Shown here in pieces: positions 43,474 to 53,206 of a DNA stretch of 64,000 nucleotides (the first letter of the stretch is position 1; each line of letters starts with the position of its first letter). The notes beneath the pieces are model-generated. The model was not told the DNA's origin. It was given only the letters and a program-made list of their open reading frames with translations, and did no database searches. Source of the DNA: Thermoproteota archaeon. Its GTDB lineage: Archaea > Korarchaeota > JAOZGF01 > JAOZFZ01. The position numbers were made by a program, and so were the translations under genes. The stretch lies in contig JAOZFT010000004.1 of the NCBI GenBank assembly GCA_027492035.1, positions 602,449 through 666,448 on the forward strand. The letters run 5' to 3'.

Positions 43474-45315
43474 TTGGATCCTTTCATGAAATTGTTCCCC
43501 TACAAACCAAGGGAGTATCAAGTTGAAACTATGCGTTTCATTACGTCAATAATTAGGAGAAAAAATATTTGTCTTCATGCCCCCACAGGTTTCGGTAAAA
43601 CCCCTTTGATACTGGCCTCCCTCCTCTCAATTATCGAAAATGGAGGAGGAAAAATTATTTGGGCTGTAAGAACAGGTAACGAAACAGACAGACCAATAGA
43701 AGAACTGAAAAAAATCAATGAACATACAAGGAAAAAATTTTTCGGTTTATCCTTTAGAGGAAAAAGAGACATGTGCTTACTGGCTAGGGAACTTGGGATA
43801 AGGGGATATGAAGAAGTTACTTTCCTATGCCAAAAAGAAAGGTATAACTGCCCCTTTTACCGTGAAATAAGAGTAAACAAACCAAATAACCCTTTACTTT
43901 ATTCAGAAATCCTTAATTTAGGGAAGGAAAAGGAAACTTGTCCATATTTTCTCCAAAGGAAACTTCTTAAATTCGCTGACGTGATTTCTCTCAGTTACAA
44001 CTACATAGTCTCCCCCCTCTCCTGGTCCCTCAGGAAATCGGTACCTTTCCATTCCTCATTCCTTGTTGTTGATGAGGCCCATAATTTACAGTTCGCTGCA
44101 GGAAACGCTAATTCCTCAAAAATAAGTTTAAGGTCCATCGAAAGAAGTTTGAAAGAACTGGATCTTTTTGAGAAAAATGAAGTTAAGGGGCTCAGAAAAC
44201 TTCTAACCAGGATAAAAGAGGGAATTCTATCTTTATCTGAAGAAATAATAAAGGATGATATTTCATTCAACCCTGCTGAATTTCTTGAAAAAAACAGGGT
44301 CTTTGAAGCCGACTTAGAACTTTTACTTAACCTCGGAAGAAAAATTAAGCTGAAAAAACTTGATGAAGGTAAAGCTCCGGTTTCTTCCATTCACAGAGTA
44401 GCTTCTTTCTGGTTATCTGCCCTCCAAAACTCACACACAGAAGGAATTTCCTTCCTGGTGTTTAAGAAAAAGGGAACTGTTTATGTTGAAATGTGGGATA
44501 TGAGGGCCTCAGAAATTCTTAAAGATATATGGAGTAACTTCCGCAAATGTATTTTCTGTTCAGGTTCTTTAAAACCGATTTCTGCATTTTCAGAAATAAT
44601 TGGTTTAAAAAGTTATGAAAGTAAAGTGATCCCCTCCTTTTTCACCCTTTCCAAAATAAAAACTTACATAATCAAGGGATTAACAACTAAAGGTGAGGAA
44701 TTACCAGCTGAAATGAGGTACCTTTACAGTAAAGCTTTAAAAAAGTTTTTGAGCAGAGCTGAAACAAATGCCGCCGTTTTCACAGCAAGTTATAGGATAC
44801 AGAATGAATTACTTGACTCAATAAATGATGCATCATCCTTTCTTCAAAGAAAAGTCTTTATTGAACGTGAAGATATGAGTGGTGACGAAGGCAGGGAAAT
44901 ACTGAATGAATTTAAAAAATCAGTTCATAAAGGGGAACCATGTGTGTTAGTTGCTCCAATGGGTGGAAGATTTGCAGAGGGTGCAGATTTCCCTGGAGAA
45001 GAACTTGAAAACATTTTCCTTGTAGGGATCCCCTTTGACAAATTGACGAACAGGACTGAACTTTATATCCAGTATTACCAAAAAACTTTCGGTGAAGATA
45101 AGGGAAAGTTCTATGCTTACTTTGTTCCTGCTTTAAGGAGGGCTTCTCAAGCTTTAGGCAGAGCCTTAAGGTCTAAGGAAGATAAAGCCACTTTTGTTTG
45201 TGGCGATGAAAGGTACGGTTTCCGAAATTTTTTCTCCCTTCTTCCTGACTATGTTCAAAGAACTGCGATTCAGGTTTCAGTTCATGAATTCATTGAAAAA
45301 ACAAGCATTCCCTAA
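43474..45315 (+). CDS. XPD/DinG-like Fe-S DNA helicase
   Basis: This superfamily 2 helicase has KPREYQVETM (Q-like motif), Walker A APTGFGKTPL, and four cysteines spaced as in XPD (RDMCLL, FLCQKERYNC, ETCPYF) for a [4Fe-4S] cluster. Walker B is LVVDEAHNL and motif VI is QALGRALRS. XPD-family enzymes unwind DNA 5' to 3' in repair. It is somewhat longer and more divergent than canonical archaeal XPD, so it may be a paralogue. The TTG behind GGTGGT is chosen; an upstream TTG at 43417 would add 19 residues and sits close to the likely TATA. Confidence 0.88.
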   Translation: MDPFMKLFPYKPREYQVETMRFITSIIRRKNICLHAPTGFGKTPLILASLLSIIENGGGKIIWAVRTGNETDRPIEELKKINEHTRKKFFGLSFRGKRDMCLLARELGIRGYEEVTFLCQKERYNCPFYREIRVNKPNNPLLYSEILNLGKEKETCPYFLQRKLLKFADVISLSYNYIVSPLSWSLRKSVPFHSSFLVVDEAHNLQFAAGNANSSKISLRSIERSLKELDLFEKNEVKGLRKLLTRIKEGILSLSEEIIKDDISFNPAEFLEKNRVFEADLELLLNLGRKIKLKKLDEGKAPVSSIHRVASFWLSALQNSHTEGISFLVFKKKGTVYVEMWDMRASEILKDIWSNFRKCIFCSGSLKPISAFSEIIGLKSYESKVIPSFFTLSKIKTYIIKGLTTKGEELPAEMRYLYSKALKKFLSRAETNAAVFTASYRIQNELLDSINDASSFLQRKVFIEREDMSGDEGREILNEFKKSVHKGEPCVLVAPMGGRFAEGADFPGEELENIFLVGIPFDKLTNRTELYIQYYQKTFGEDKGKFYAYFVPALRRASQALGRALRSKEDKATFVCGDERYGFRNFFSLLPDYVQRTAIQVSVHEFIEKTSIP

Positions 45316-45670
45316 TTAACTTGCCCACTTTTGTTCCTCGATAAAGGATTGTTTTCTGTGATCATGGAGGTTGGACGAAGTAAAGTCATAAAGGAAAAAA
45401 ATTCAAATAAAGGGAGGATGAAGTTAAAATAAAATTCCCAAAGAAACATTAACATCCACTACGCGACTTCTCTCCTTACCCAAACACTTTTCACAGGATG
45501 CTGGCAAAGGAAAATAGCTTCTTTATGTGAACTAACGAAAAAAAGGGAAAGTTACGTAAAAAAAGGATGAGGCCATTGACAAATTTTTTGATGAACTTTA
45601 AAGGGGAACTGAGACTTCTAAACCCTAGGAGGTACATGGATCTAACTATAATTTCCAGGTATAAATCCCT
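45316..45670. other. convergent intergenic region
   Basis: No convincing gene. A 35-codon plus-strand frame (45567-45674, MRPLTNFLMNFKGELRLLN) and a 22-codon frame near 45364 exist but lack support. Some AT-rich runs may serve as terminators for the helicase and the convergent AAA-vWA gene. Confidence 0.45.
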
Positions 45671-48106
45671 TTAAGAGGAATAAGACTTAGAGAAGTTTTT
45701 TGCTTCTTCAAAAACCATGTTAATTGCTTTTGCTGCTGTCTTTTCATTAACTGCTAATAAACAACTTCCCTCTGTCAAGAAAGCAATCAAACTTGTTAAG
45801 AATGAACCTAACGTTGGCGGGTCATATTTCCTCTTCACTTCTTTGAGGAAGGTTTCACCTCTAAAAACCCCTTCTTGCTTCAACACTTCCTTGTATAAGT
45901 TTCCAGCCTCATTCGGACTTATCTGATACGAATAAGCCGAAAAATCAGGGTTAATAATGAATGTTTTCACCTTTTCCTGATTAATTAATTTAGAAACGTA
46001 AACTAAGTCTTCAACAGCTTTAGCTCTTTGTTTTTCGGTTGTAGTTATTTTTAATTTTCTTTCTTTATGTGTTAAAACATCTTCAGGTAAAGGCATGTTA
46101 GCAAAACCGTCAGAAAAAACTATCAAGGCTGGAAAAGCCTCTTCGTCCTTTATTTTTTCTGTTTTAATGAGTTTTAGGGCTTGAAGTAAACCTGAAGCTA
46201 AGGGGGTTAACCCTCCTGTTTCAAGTTTTTCAAGTTTAGATTTCAGTAAGTTCATGTTTCTTGTAGGGGACTGGACAAGGAAAGATTTCTTTCCACGCAC
46301 ACCAACAACTCCCACTTTGTCTCTGTACATCCGAAAATTGATATATAAACTTTTTAAGGCTTCAGTTATTTTCGTCCTTATCAAATTCATTGAATCACTT
46401 AAATCTAAAACCAGTAAGATAAGGGAGGAGGCCTTGTTTTCGTAAATTTTCTCTTTGATGTCGCTTGCATACACCTTCACTGCTAACTCCCCCTTCCTCC
46501 TTTTTTGATGCTTGGAAGCTTCCCTCAAGGTGGCAGGTAAATATATACTCCTTGGTTTACCTTTAGGTTCTTTCCATCCTCTAATTTTTCCTTTATCCTT
46601 TGAGGCAATGAAGGGGATCCTTCTGCCTCCTCTGTTTTTTCTTTTGTTCCCCTTTTCAAGTTTGAAAGCTACAAATTTGGAGAAACTGTTTCTTTCAGCC
46701 TTATATATGAGAGGGTCGGTTATCTCTTTTTCAGGGGTTGTTGGAACGAAGAAATCTGAAGCCATTAACCTGTATCCCCTTAAGAAATCTTTTAAAAAGG
46801 TTTTTACAGCTAACAATGAGCCATGCCTTGTTTTGGAAACCAAGTAAAGGATACAAATTGTTACTAGAAGAAGGGAGAAAGGGGAAACTACCTCAACCAA
46901 TTTCTTTAGAAAAGGTAGACTGGTGAAGTAGAAGAGTGACATAAAGAATAGGGAGGTTGAAGCAGTTAAAATAAAAATTTTAACAACGGGGTGAAACCTC
47001 CCTTTCTTTCCACTCTCCCCTTTACCTACCTCCCCTTTTTTCCTCCCTTTCCTCCCTGCAACTGAAACCTGTTTTGGTTCTTGCAGAAAATTAAACGTTT
47101 TTTCTATTTCATCTTCTGTAGCAGGCTCTAGAAACCCTCCTTTCCTTGTTCTATGAGTCAAAGCTAACTTAGCGGCTATTTTCACATCTTCAAAACTAAC
47201 TTTCTTCCTTAAATCCAGCGCTGCAATAGCTGCAGCTGTCTCATAAATAATTATGTCAGGTCTAACCCCATCAACCTTTAAAGCGTTACATAGCTCCGCT
47301 GTTAACTTCAATAATTCCTCGGGAAAATAAACATCTTTCAAAATTTTTCTTGCTTCAATTATCCTTTCTCTTACTTCCTCTTGCCTTTTTTCAAATTTTT
47401 TGTAGAAACTAATGGGGTTATTTTTGAATTCAGAGTTTCTTTTAACTATTTTCACCCTATCTTCTAAGCTATAGTTTGTTTTCACTGTTACTGATAAAGG
47501 GAACCTGTCTAAAAGTTGAGGACGAAGTTCACCTTCCTCAGGGTTCATGGTTCCTATCAAAATAAAGTTTGAAGGGTGTTCAAATGAAACTCCCTCTCTT
47601 TCCACTATATTTACACCAGAAACAGCTACATCTAACAAATCATCAACTAAATAATCTGGGAGAAGATTTACTTCATCAATGTAAAGTATGTTTTGGTTTG
47701 CTTCAGCTAAAATTCCAGGTTTAAATGATTCAACTCCTTTTTTAACTGCTTCTTCTATGCTTAAACTCCCAATAACTCTATCCTCAGTCGCACTTAAAGG
47801 CAAAGTAATAATTTTCATCTGTCTTTCAACAATTTCTAATTCTCCTCTCTCTAACTTCTCCCTACATTCATTACAAAGAATTCCTGAGTCAGGGTTACAA
47901 TTAAATCGGCACCCTTTCACAGTTTTCATTCTTGGTAAAATATCTTCTAGACTCCTTACCACTGTACTTTTACCGCTTCCTTTCGGTCCTTTAATCAGTA
48001 AACCCCCTATTTTTGGGTTCACTAAATTAGCTAAAAGTGCAGTTTTCACTTCGAACAGATTAATTATAGCTGTAAAAGGGAACCTTAACCACTTTCTTTC
48101 TTTCAC
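45671..48106 (-). CDS. MoxR/BchI-type AAA+ ATPase fused to membrane helices and a vWA domain
   Basis: The 811-residue protein has an N-terminal magnesium-chelatase-like AAA+ module (about 1-330): Walker A KGPKGSGKS at 40-47, a cysteine cluster CRFNCNPDSGILCNEC at 67-81, Walker B LYIDEVNLLPD near 141-151, and GTMNPEEGELRPQLLDRF. Two hydrophobic segments follow (about 374-399 and 406-424). A basic linker leads to a von Willebrand A domain (about 561-750) with MIDAS residues DLSDS and GGLTPLASG. BchI-BchD fusions act in metal chelation or protein remodelling, but internal membrane helices are unusual. GTG start. It follows the 220-residue membrane protein gene. Confidence 0.85.
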   Translation of the reverse strand: MKERKWLRFPFTAIINLFEVKTALLANLVNPKIGGLLIKGPKGSGKSTVVRSLEDILPRMKTVKGCRFNCNPDSGILCNECREKLERGELEIVERQMKIITLPLSATEDRVIGSLSIEEAVKKGVESFKPGILAEANQNILYIDEVNLLPDYLVDDLLDVAVSGVNIVEREGVSFEHPSNFILIGTMNPEEGELRPQLLDRFPLSVTVKTNYSLEDRVKIVKRNSEFKNNPISFYKKFEKRQEEVRERIIEARKILKDVYFPEELLKLTAELCNALKVDGVRPDIIIYETAAAIAALDLRKKVSFEDVKIAAKLALTHRTRKGGFLEPATEDEIEKTFNFLQEPKQVSVAGRKGRKKGEVGKGESGKKGRFHPVVKIFILTASTSLFFMSLFYFTSLPFLKKLVEVVSPFSLLLVTICILYLVSKTRHGSLLAVKTFLKDFLRGYRLMASDFFVPTTPEKEITDPLIYKAERNSFSKFVAFKLEKGNKRKNRGGRRIPFIASKDKGKIRGWKEPKGKPRSIYLPATLREASKHQKRRKGELAVKVYASDIKEKIYENKASSLILLVLDLSDSMNLIRTKITEALKSLYINFRMYRDKVGVVGVRGKKSFLVQSPTRNMNLLKSKLEKLETGGLTPLASGLLQALKLIKTEKIKDEEAFPALIVFSDGFANMPLPEDVLTHKERKLKITTTEKQRAKAVEDLVYVSKLINQEKVKTFIINPDFSAYSYQISPNEAGNLYKEVLKQEGVFRGETFLKEVKRKYDPPTLGSFLTSLIAFLTEGSCLLAVNEKTAAKAINMVFEEAKNFSKSYSS

Positions 48107-48230
48107 TTTCCTTCCATCTCTAAAATTCCCTTAACGGAATAAGGAAGTTTTAAACAAATAATTTTCTAAGAAGGAGTTAAGCACTTCCTAGGGAATTACA
48201 AGTAAAAACTTTAAGGCTTAAAAGGCTCTC

Positions 48231-48893
48231 CTATTTACGGTCTAGTTTGGGCACCACTAAGTAATATTGCCTTAAGAAGCGGGGTTTTTTTAAGATTTCA
48301 ATGTTATTGTAATCTTTAAAGAAAAGCCTTAACCTTATTCTTTTAAGATTTAAACCTTTAGTCTTTTCTCTTTCTTTAGCTATTATGTCGATGAAATCTT
48401 GAATTATTTGCTTAATTCTTCTAGTTTCCCCCTTATCTAAGTTAATTATGTCCTCTTTTATTCTCTGACGTGTGAAATAATCAATTATCATGAAAGCGTT
48501 AGGGATCAAAATAATGAACACAGCTATACTTAAAGGGTGTCTAAGTATTTCAATTGCACCAATCCATTTTTTTGGTTGAAGATAAGCTAAAAGAAAGAAA
48601 ATACCGTAAAGACCCAATGAAACAATGGCTCCCGTCCTTAAAATAGCACTATAAATAATGGACTTCCTGGTTTTCTCCCTTCTTTTTGTTTTTAAAGTTA
48701 TGTTTTGAATTTCCTTCCTAACAATTTTCCATTTAGCCCAGACATTACCTATTTTCACTTTTGAAAGTTGCATGCTGATTTTCTTTTGTGCAACCATTCT
48801 TCCAGCTCTTATATTGTCAAGTTCGGTCACAACCTCGGCTAAATGAGCTAATTGGTTTTCTTTATCTTTCACGACTGATTTTTTACTAGACAA
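48231..48893 (-). CDS. two-helix membrane protein of unknown function
   Basis: The 220-residue protein has a basic cytosolic N-terminus, membrane helices at about 85-104 and 121-138, and a basic amphipathic C-terminal region (REKTKGLNLKRIRLRLFF). No family was recognised. It precedes the AAA-vWA fusion by about 120 bases in the same direction; with the membrane helices in that protein this suggests a membrane complex. Ribosome-binding site is GGAGGTG just upstream. Confidence 0.6.
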   Translation of the reverse strand: MSSKKSVVKDKENQLAHLAEVVTELDNIRAGRMVAQKKISMQLSKVKIGNVWAKWKIVRKEIQNITLKTKRREKTRKSIIYSAILRTGAIVSLGLYGIFFLLAYLQPKKWIGAIEILRHPLSIAVFIILIPNAFMIIDYFTRQRIKEDIINLDKGETRRIKQIIQDFIDIIAKEREKTKGLNLKRIRLRLFFKDYNNIEILKKPRFLRQYYLVVPKLDRK

Positions 48894-49283
48894 CGCAACA
48901 CCTCCGGTCCTCGATCACCTACAAAGATTTTTCCATTTGTTTTTCACCAAATTTTTCACAATAGTGAAAAATCCCTAATAAATTTTCATGATTCTGAGTC
49001 AAAATTTTCAAGTTTAGAAGGGTTGACTTTAAAAGATATTATTCTGTAAAGAGGTTTTCAGTTCCCTCCTCAAAGATATCTGGTGCGAAAACCTTGTTCC
49101 TTCTGTGGAAAACTGTGAAAGTTAGGAAAATTTTTTCTTTGTCTAAAAAAAGAAGAATGAATCAAATGTACTTTTTAAATATTTTTCGGCAAAAAACGAA
49201 CACAGCTACGCGAAATCAAAAAATTTAAAAAGTAAACAAGTAGTTACCCAAAATAAAAATTCTCCAAAACTCCCTTCATTTAG
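48894..49283. promoter_or_regulatory. divergent promoter region of the membrane protein and permease genes
   Basis: AT-rich spacer between divergent genes. Plus-strand TATA-like stretches occur at about 49172-49182 (TTTTTAAATATT) and 49219-49229 (AATTTAAAAAG), upstream of the permease. No open frame of interest was seen. Confidence 0.5.
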
Positions 49284-49313
49284 ATGAGGGGAAGAAAAGT
49301 AAGAGGTTACCCT

Positions 49314-50912
49314 ATGGCTGAAGAAGAAGTAATATTTGTTAGAAGAGCTTCAGGCCTAGTTAGAGAAGTAGGGGCATTCACTGCTTTAAGCTTCGTCTTA
49401 GGCCACGTAATAGGTGGAGGAATAAACTTTCACAGCACAATGGATGCGATAAAATACCCAGGAGCAAGCATGCCGATGGCTTTTGTTATAGCAGGCATAC
49501 CAAGCGTCCTTTTAGGTGTAAGCTTTGCTTTAATGGCAGTAATGATGCCTAGGGCAGGGGGGGACTACATATTCATAACAAGGGCGATGGATCCCATTGT
49601 TGGTTTCATGTCATCATGGGCTTTCTGGTTCACTGAAGCAATAAGCTTCGGCATAATTGGTGCATTTGACAGCTGGTTCTTTGGTTTAAGCCTTTGGATT
49701 TACGGAATGATGACTCACAACCAAGGCTTAATGAACACAGGTACTTGGATGCAGTCAGCTATGGGCCAAATTATTGTTGGCTGTATCTTAGTGATAATAT
49801 TTTCAGTATTGGCATTAGTTGGTATGAGACTCTTCGGGGCAATAATGAACGTAATAGTGGGTATACCGCTAATTACTGGCATAATAACAATAGGTTACTT
49901 CGCCATGGGCACTGCAACACCTGGATTAGCCCAGGCACAGTTTAATGCAATTTTCGGCTCAGGTGCCTGGGGTAAAGTTTTCAAGGCGGCTACAGATGCA
50001 GGTTTCAGTTTGCAACAGTACGCAATGGGCAGCAACTTCGCTTCCACAATGGGTGCAGCTACCCCCGCTACTTGGGCTTACATAGGTTTCACCATGAGCT
50101 CCTTTATAGGGAGCGAAGTTAAAGACCCAAGTAGAAGCCTAATGATTTCAATGGCCCTTGGAACAGTTGTTATAATGGCATACTACGTTATACTAAGTGG
50201 CACTTGTTGGGGTGCTTTCGGGGACTTCATAACAGCCTACACTTATGCGGCTGATAAAGCTCCACAAGCTTTAGCTGCAGCCTTGGGTGTAGCTAATGCT
50301 CCACCAGGAATACTTCCGTTCTTCGGTGCTGTTTTAGCATATCCTAACACCGCTATCATGGAAATAATTGCTATAACCGGTGCAATTTGGTTAATGAACG
50401 ACATTCCTTCCTTCCTGTTGGTGACAAGTAGACAAATATTTGCTTGGAGCTTTGACAGATTCTTCCCTGAATTCCTAGCTGCAGTTAATGATAGATTCCA
50501 CACACCTCACTGGTCAATAATTGTGACAATGATAGTTGGGTTCATAGGTGTATTCGCAAATGCTTACAGCTGGTTTATAGCCTTAGTAGGCACCACTGTG
50601 CTCTGTATCTACAGGTACCTTTTTGATGCAATGTGTGCAGCAATAATTCCTTACAGCAGACCTGAAATTTATGACAAAGGACTTAAAGTAATGGTTGCAG
50701 GAGTGCCTTTGATCACGATACTTGGCATCATTGCCTTTGCTTGGTGGACATACATCTTCTATTTTGCATGTCTAGCTTTAGATCCATTAACAATAGCAAC
50801 CTACATGGTATGGATGGGTTTCGGCTTATTTATTTTCGTAGCCTACTGGGCATACAACAAATCAAAAGGAATAGACCCCACAACAATCTACAAAGAAATA
50901 CCGCCTGCCTAA
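49314..50912 (+). CDS. APC-family amino acid permease
   Basis: The 532-residue protein has about 12 to 14 hydrophobic helices and starts the first one with GAFTALSFVLGHVIGGGINF, the unwound glycine-rich helix 1 of APC transporters. It continues MPRAGGDYIFITRAMDP in helix 2-3, GSEVKDPSRSLMISMALG after helix 6, and later SRQIFAWSFDRFFPEF. It probably imports an amino acid or related compound. The ATG chosen has AGAGGT upstream; an ATG ten codons earlier is possible. Codon use is somewhat richer in G and C than in the neighbours, consistent with high expression of a membrane protein or with transfer. Confidence 0.9.
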   Translation: MAEEEVIFVRRASGLVREVGAFTALSFVLGHVIGGGINFHSTMDAIKYPGASMPMAFVIAGIPSVLLGVSFALMAVMMPRAGGDYIFITRAMDPIVGFMSSWAFWFTEAISFGIIGAFDSWFFGLSLWIYGMMTHNQGLMNTGTWMQSAMGQIIVGCILVIIFSVLALVGMRLFGAIMNVIVGIPLITGIITIGYFAMGTATPGLAQAQFNAIFGSGAWGKVFKAATDAGFSLQQYAMGSNFASTMGAATPATWAYIGFTMSSFIGSEVKDPSRSLMISMALGTVVIMAYYVILSGTCWGAFGDFITAYTYAADKAPQALAAALGVANAPPGILPFFGAVLAYPNTAIMEIIAITGAIWLMNDIPSFLLVTSRQIFAWSFDRFFPEFLAAVNDRFHTPHWSIIVTMIVGFIGVFANAYSWFIALVGTTVLCIYRYLFDAMCAAIIPYSRPEIYDKGLKVMVAGVPLITILGIIAFAWWTYIFYFACLALDPLTIATYMVWMGFGLFIFVAYWAYNKSKGIDPTTIYKEIPPA

Positions 50913-50934
50913 GCTCCCTAAATTTTCCATCCCT

Positions 50935-50948
50935 TCTTTCTTTTTTTT
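50935..50948 (+). terminator. T-rich terminator after permease gene
   Basis: CTTTCTTTTTTTT follows the permease stop by about 25 bases. Archaeal RNA polymerase stops at such T-tracts. Confidence 0.5.
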
Positions 50949-51118
50949 ATAGCAAAGTTAAAGAAAAATGCGTTATTTATTCTCTAAATTTAATTTCGGC
51001 TTCTTCTTTACTTTTTGATATAAATTTTTAAATAGAGGTTTATTTCCTTCCTTTTCAAGTTTTTAACTCTTTAAAACTTTTTCCTTGTGAAAATGTTTGT
51101 TGCGGGGATGGATTCGAA

Positions 51119-52087
51119 GTGGTTAGGTTATTCTTTTCAGCAGATGTGCATGGAAGCGAACTGGTTTGGAGGAAATGGTTGAACACACCTAAAATGAGAG
51201 GGGCGAATGTTGTTCTTTTCTGCGGTGATTTGACAGGTAAAAGTGTTGTTCCTTTGACAAAAAGAGGGGATAATCTATGGACTTGTAAATTATTCGGTAG
51301 GAAATGGACTATGCATAACGAAAAAGAAAAGGAGGACATGGCTAGAAGAATAAGGGAATCTGGGTATTACCCTGTAGAAATGACACCTGAAGAAATAACT
51401 GAACTTCAAAAAGATAAAAGAAAAGTTGAAAAATTGTTTGAGGAAGTGATGACCGCAAGGTTGAGGGAATGGCTTCAAATGGCTGTTGACACGTTGCCAA
51501 AAGACATAACCATTTATTGTATGCCGGGTAACGATGACGAATTTTATATAGATGAAGTGATTAAGGAATTCGATAAAAACTATGAAAACGTTATTTATCC
51601 ATTGGGGCGAGCTGTCGAAATACCAGGCTTGCCAGGTTATGAAATGATAAGTTTTGAATACGTTAACCCTACTCCTTGGAATACTCCAAGAGAAGATAGT
51701 GAAAAAGGACTTTGGAAAAGACTTGAAAAACTAAGTAAATTAGTTACTGTAGACTGGGACCATGTTCTACTTAACTTCCATTGTCCACCCTACAATACAC
51801 AGTTAGACTTAGCCCCAAAACTTGATAAACATTTAAAACCTGTAACTGTGCTGGGTCAAGTTCAAATGGAACATGTTGGAAGTAAATCAGTAAGGAAGTT
51901 TGAAGAAAAATACCAGGCTTTAATGGGTTTACACGGCCACATACATGAAAGCTACGCCTCAGATAAAATAGGAAAAACTGTTATCGTGAACCCTGGAAGC
52001 GAATACGGTTCAGGTATTCTTAGGGGGTTCATAATTGATTTATCTCCGGAAAAGGGGTTGGAAACTTATTGGAAAGTGGAGGGTTAG
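51119..52087 (+). CDS. calcineurin-like metallophosphoesterase
   Basis: The 322-residue protein has the two-metal phosphoesterase motifs: LFFSADVHGSE at the N-terminus, VLFCGDLTGK near 35, MPGNDDEF near 140, LNFHCPPYNTQ near 220, and GLHGHIHES near 275. There is an insertion with a helical region between the second and third motifs. It could act on phosphodiesters of nucleic acid or nucleotides. It starts at GTG and is followed three bases later by a nucleotidyltransferase-like gene, making an operon of related function. Confidence 0.88.
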   Translation: MVRLFFSADVHGSELVWRKWLNTPKMRGANVVLFCGDLTGKSVVPLTKRGDNLWTCKLFGRKWTMHNEKEKEDMARRIRESGYYPVEMTPEEITELQKDKRKVEKLFEEVMTARLREWLQMAVDTLPKDITIYCMPGNDDEFYIDEVIKEFDKNYENVIYPLGRAVEIPGLPGYEMISFEYVNPTPWNTPREDSEKGLWKRLEKLSKLVTVDWDHVLLNFHCPPYNTQLDLAPKLDKHLKPVTVLGQVQMEHVGSKSVRKFEEKYQALMGLHGHIHESYASDKIGKTVIVNPGSEYGSGILRGFIIDLSPEKGLETYWKVEG

Positions 52088-52090
52088 GAA

Positions 52091-52933
52091 TTGTCAGTTC
52101 CAGTTAAGAAGAAAGTATCCTTAACTGAAGAAGAGTTTGTTCAGGAAGCTAAAAACCTGATTGAGAAAGCTCAAAACGAAAACGTGATACTGCGAATTTT
52201 AGGAGCTTTAGCGATATACATCCACAGTGAACATTCTCCAAGGTGCATAGAACTTCATAAAGGGTTAGAAAGGCTGGGTAAAGGCAAACCTATGTTCACA
52301 GACTTGGATTTAATGGGTTACAAGAAGCAGAGAAAGGAGATCAAGAAATTCTTCATTGAAAAAATGAAGTATATCCCTGATAGATACATCAATGCCTTGT
52401 TTGGGGGTAAAAGAAACATTTACTATCATCCACAAGGAGCATTCTACGTTGACGTCTTCTTCAGCAAACTAATGTTCAGTCACGACGTTGAATTCGGTGA
52501 GAAACCGGGAAAGGGAAGACTGGAACTTGACTTCCCAACAATTACATTAACTGATTTGGTCTTGGAAAAAACTCAAATACACCAAATAAACCTTAAAGAC
52601 ATAGTTGACTTAATAGTTTTATTCCTGGGCCATGATGTCTTTGACAAAGACGAGAAAGAGTTAATTAATGGAAAATACATTGCCCAGATCCTTGCTGACG
52701 ACTGGGGTTTCTGGTATGATGCAACAAACAACTTAGAAAAAGTTAAATCTTTCACTCAACAATTTGTTGAACAAAAGAAACTAGAAGAAGAAGAGGGTAA
52801 AATAATTGCTTCAAGGGTTGATAAACTGCTTCAAATGATTGAGAATGAACCTAAAACAAAGAAATGGCAGAAAAGGGCAAAGAAAGGAACAAAGAAAATC
52901 TGGTATAGACAGGTTGAAGAAGTAGAAAGATGA
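52091..52933 (+). CDS. nucleotidyltransferase-like protein
   Basis: The 280-residue protein has LRILGALAIYIHSEHSP and FTDLDLMGYKKQRKEIKKFF, then GAFYVDVFFSKLMFSH, which resemble the aspartate motifs (DLD, VDVFF) of the minimal nucleotidyltransferase/AbiEii fold. A Lys-rich C-terminus follows. Substrate is unknown. The TTG start lies 3 bases after the metallophosphoesterase stop, and its own stop overlaps the next start (ATGA), so the operon is translationally coupled. Confidence 0.7.
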   Translation: MSVPVKKKVSLTEEEFVQEAKNLIEKAQNENVILRILGALAIYIHSEHSPRCIELHKGLERLGKGKPMFTDLDLMGYKKQRKEIKKFFIEKMKYIPDRYINALFGGKRNIYYHPQGAFYVDVFFSKLMFSHDVEFGEKPGKGRLELDFPTITLTDLVLEKTQIHQINLKDIVDLIVLFLGHDVFDKDEKELINGKYIAQILADDWGFWYDATNNLEKVKSFTQQFVEQKKLEEEEGKIIASRVDKLLQMIENEPKTKKWQKRAKKGTKKIWYRQVEEVER

Positions 52934-53166
52934 GAGAAGAAGTTATTGAGGCAATAAAACTGGTTAAAGGCAGGTTAAGAGATTCCTGCCACGGACAAGT
53001 TAAAGTCAAGGTTTTAGAGGAAACAGAGGAAGGAGTTAAACTATTGGTTGTTTACCCGAAAAAATATGATGCCATAGCTAGGGCTGTAGCTGGTTATGCT
53101 GCATTCGATGCCCTTTACCATCTTAAAGTGAGAGTGGACCTAGATTTTGCCTTATCCGAAATTTAA
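52930..53166 (+). CDS. small conserved-looking protein in metallophosphoesterase operon
   Basis: A 78-residue protein that reads EEVIEAIKLVKGRLRDSCHG, then KLLVVYPKKYDAIARAVAGY, then HLKVRVDLDFALSEI. It looks like a compact alpha/beta fold. No family was recognised. It overlaps the nucleotidyltransferase-like gene by four bases, so the two proteins are probably made in similar amounts and may interact. Confidence 0.65.
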   Translation: MREEVIEAIKLVKGRLRDSCHGQVKVKVLEETEEGVKLLVVYPKKYDAIARAVAGYAAFDALYHLKVRVDLDFALSEI

Positions 53167-53206
53167 CTCTCTCCTCAGGAGTCGCTATTGTTAAACGGGG
53201 TTACTC

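Noticed and set aside
45567-45674. 35-codon plus-strand ORF
   Set aside because: It overlaps the convergent gene end, has weak initiation signals and shows no recognisable similarity.
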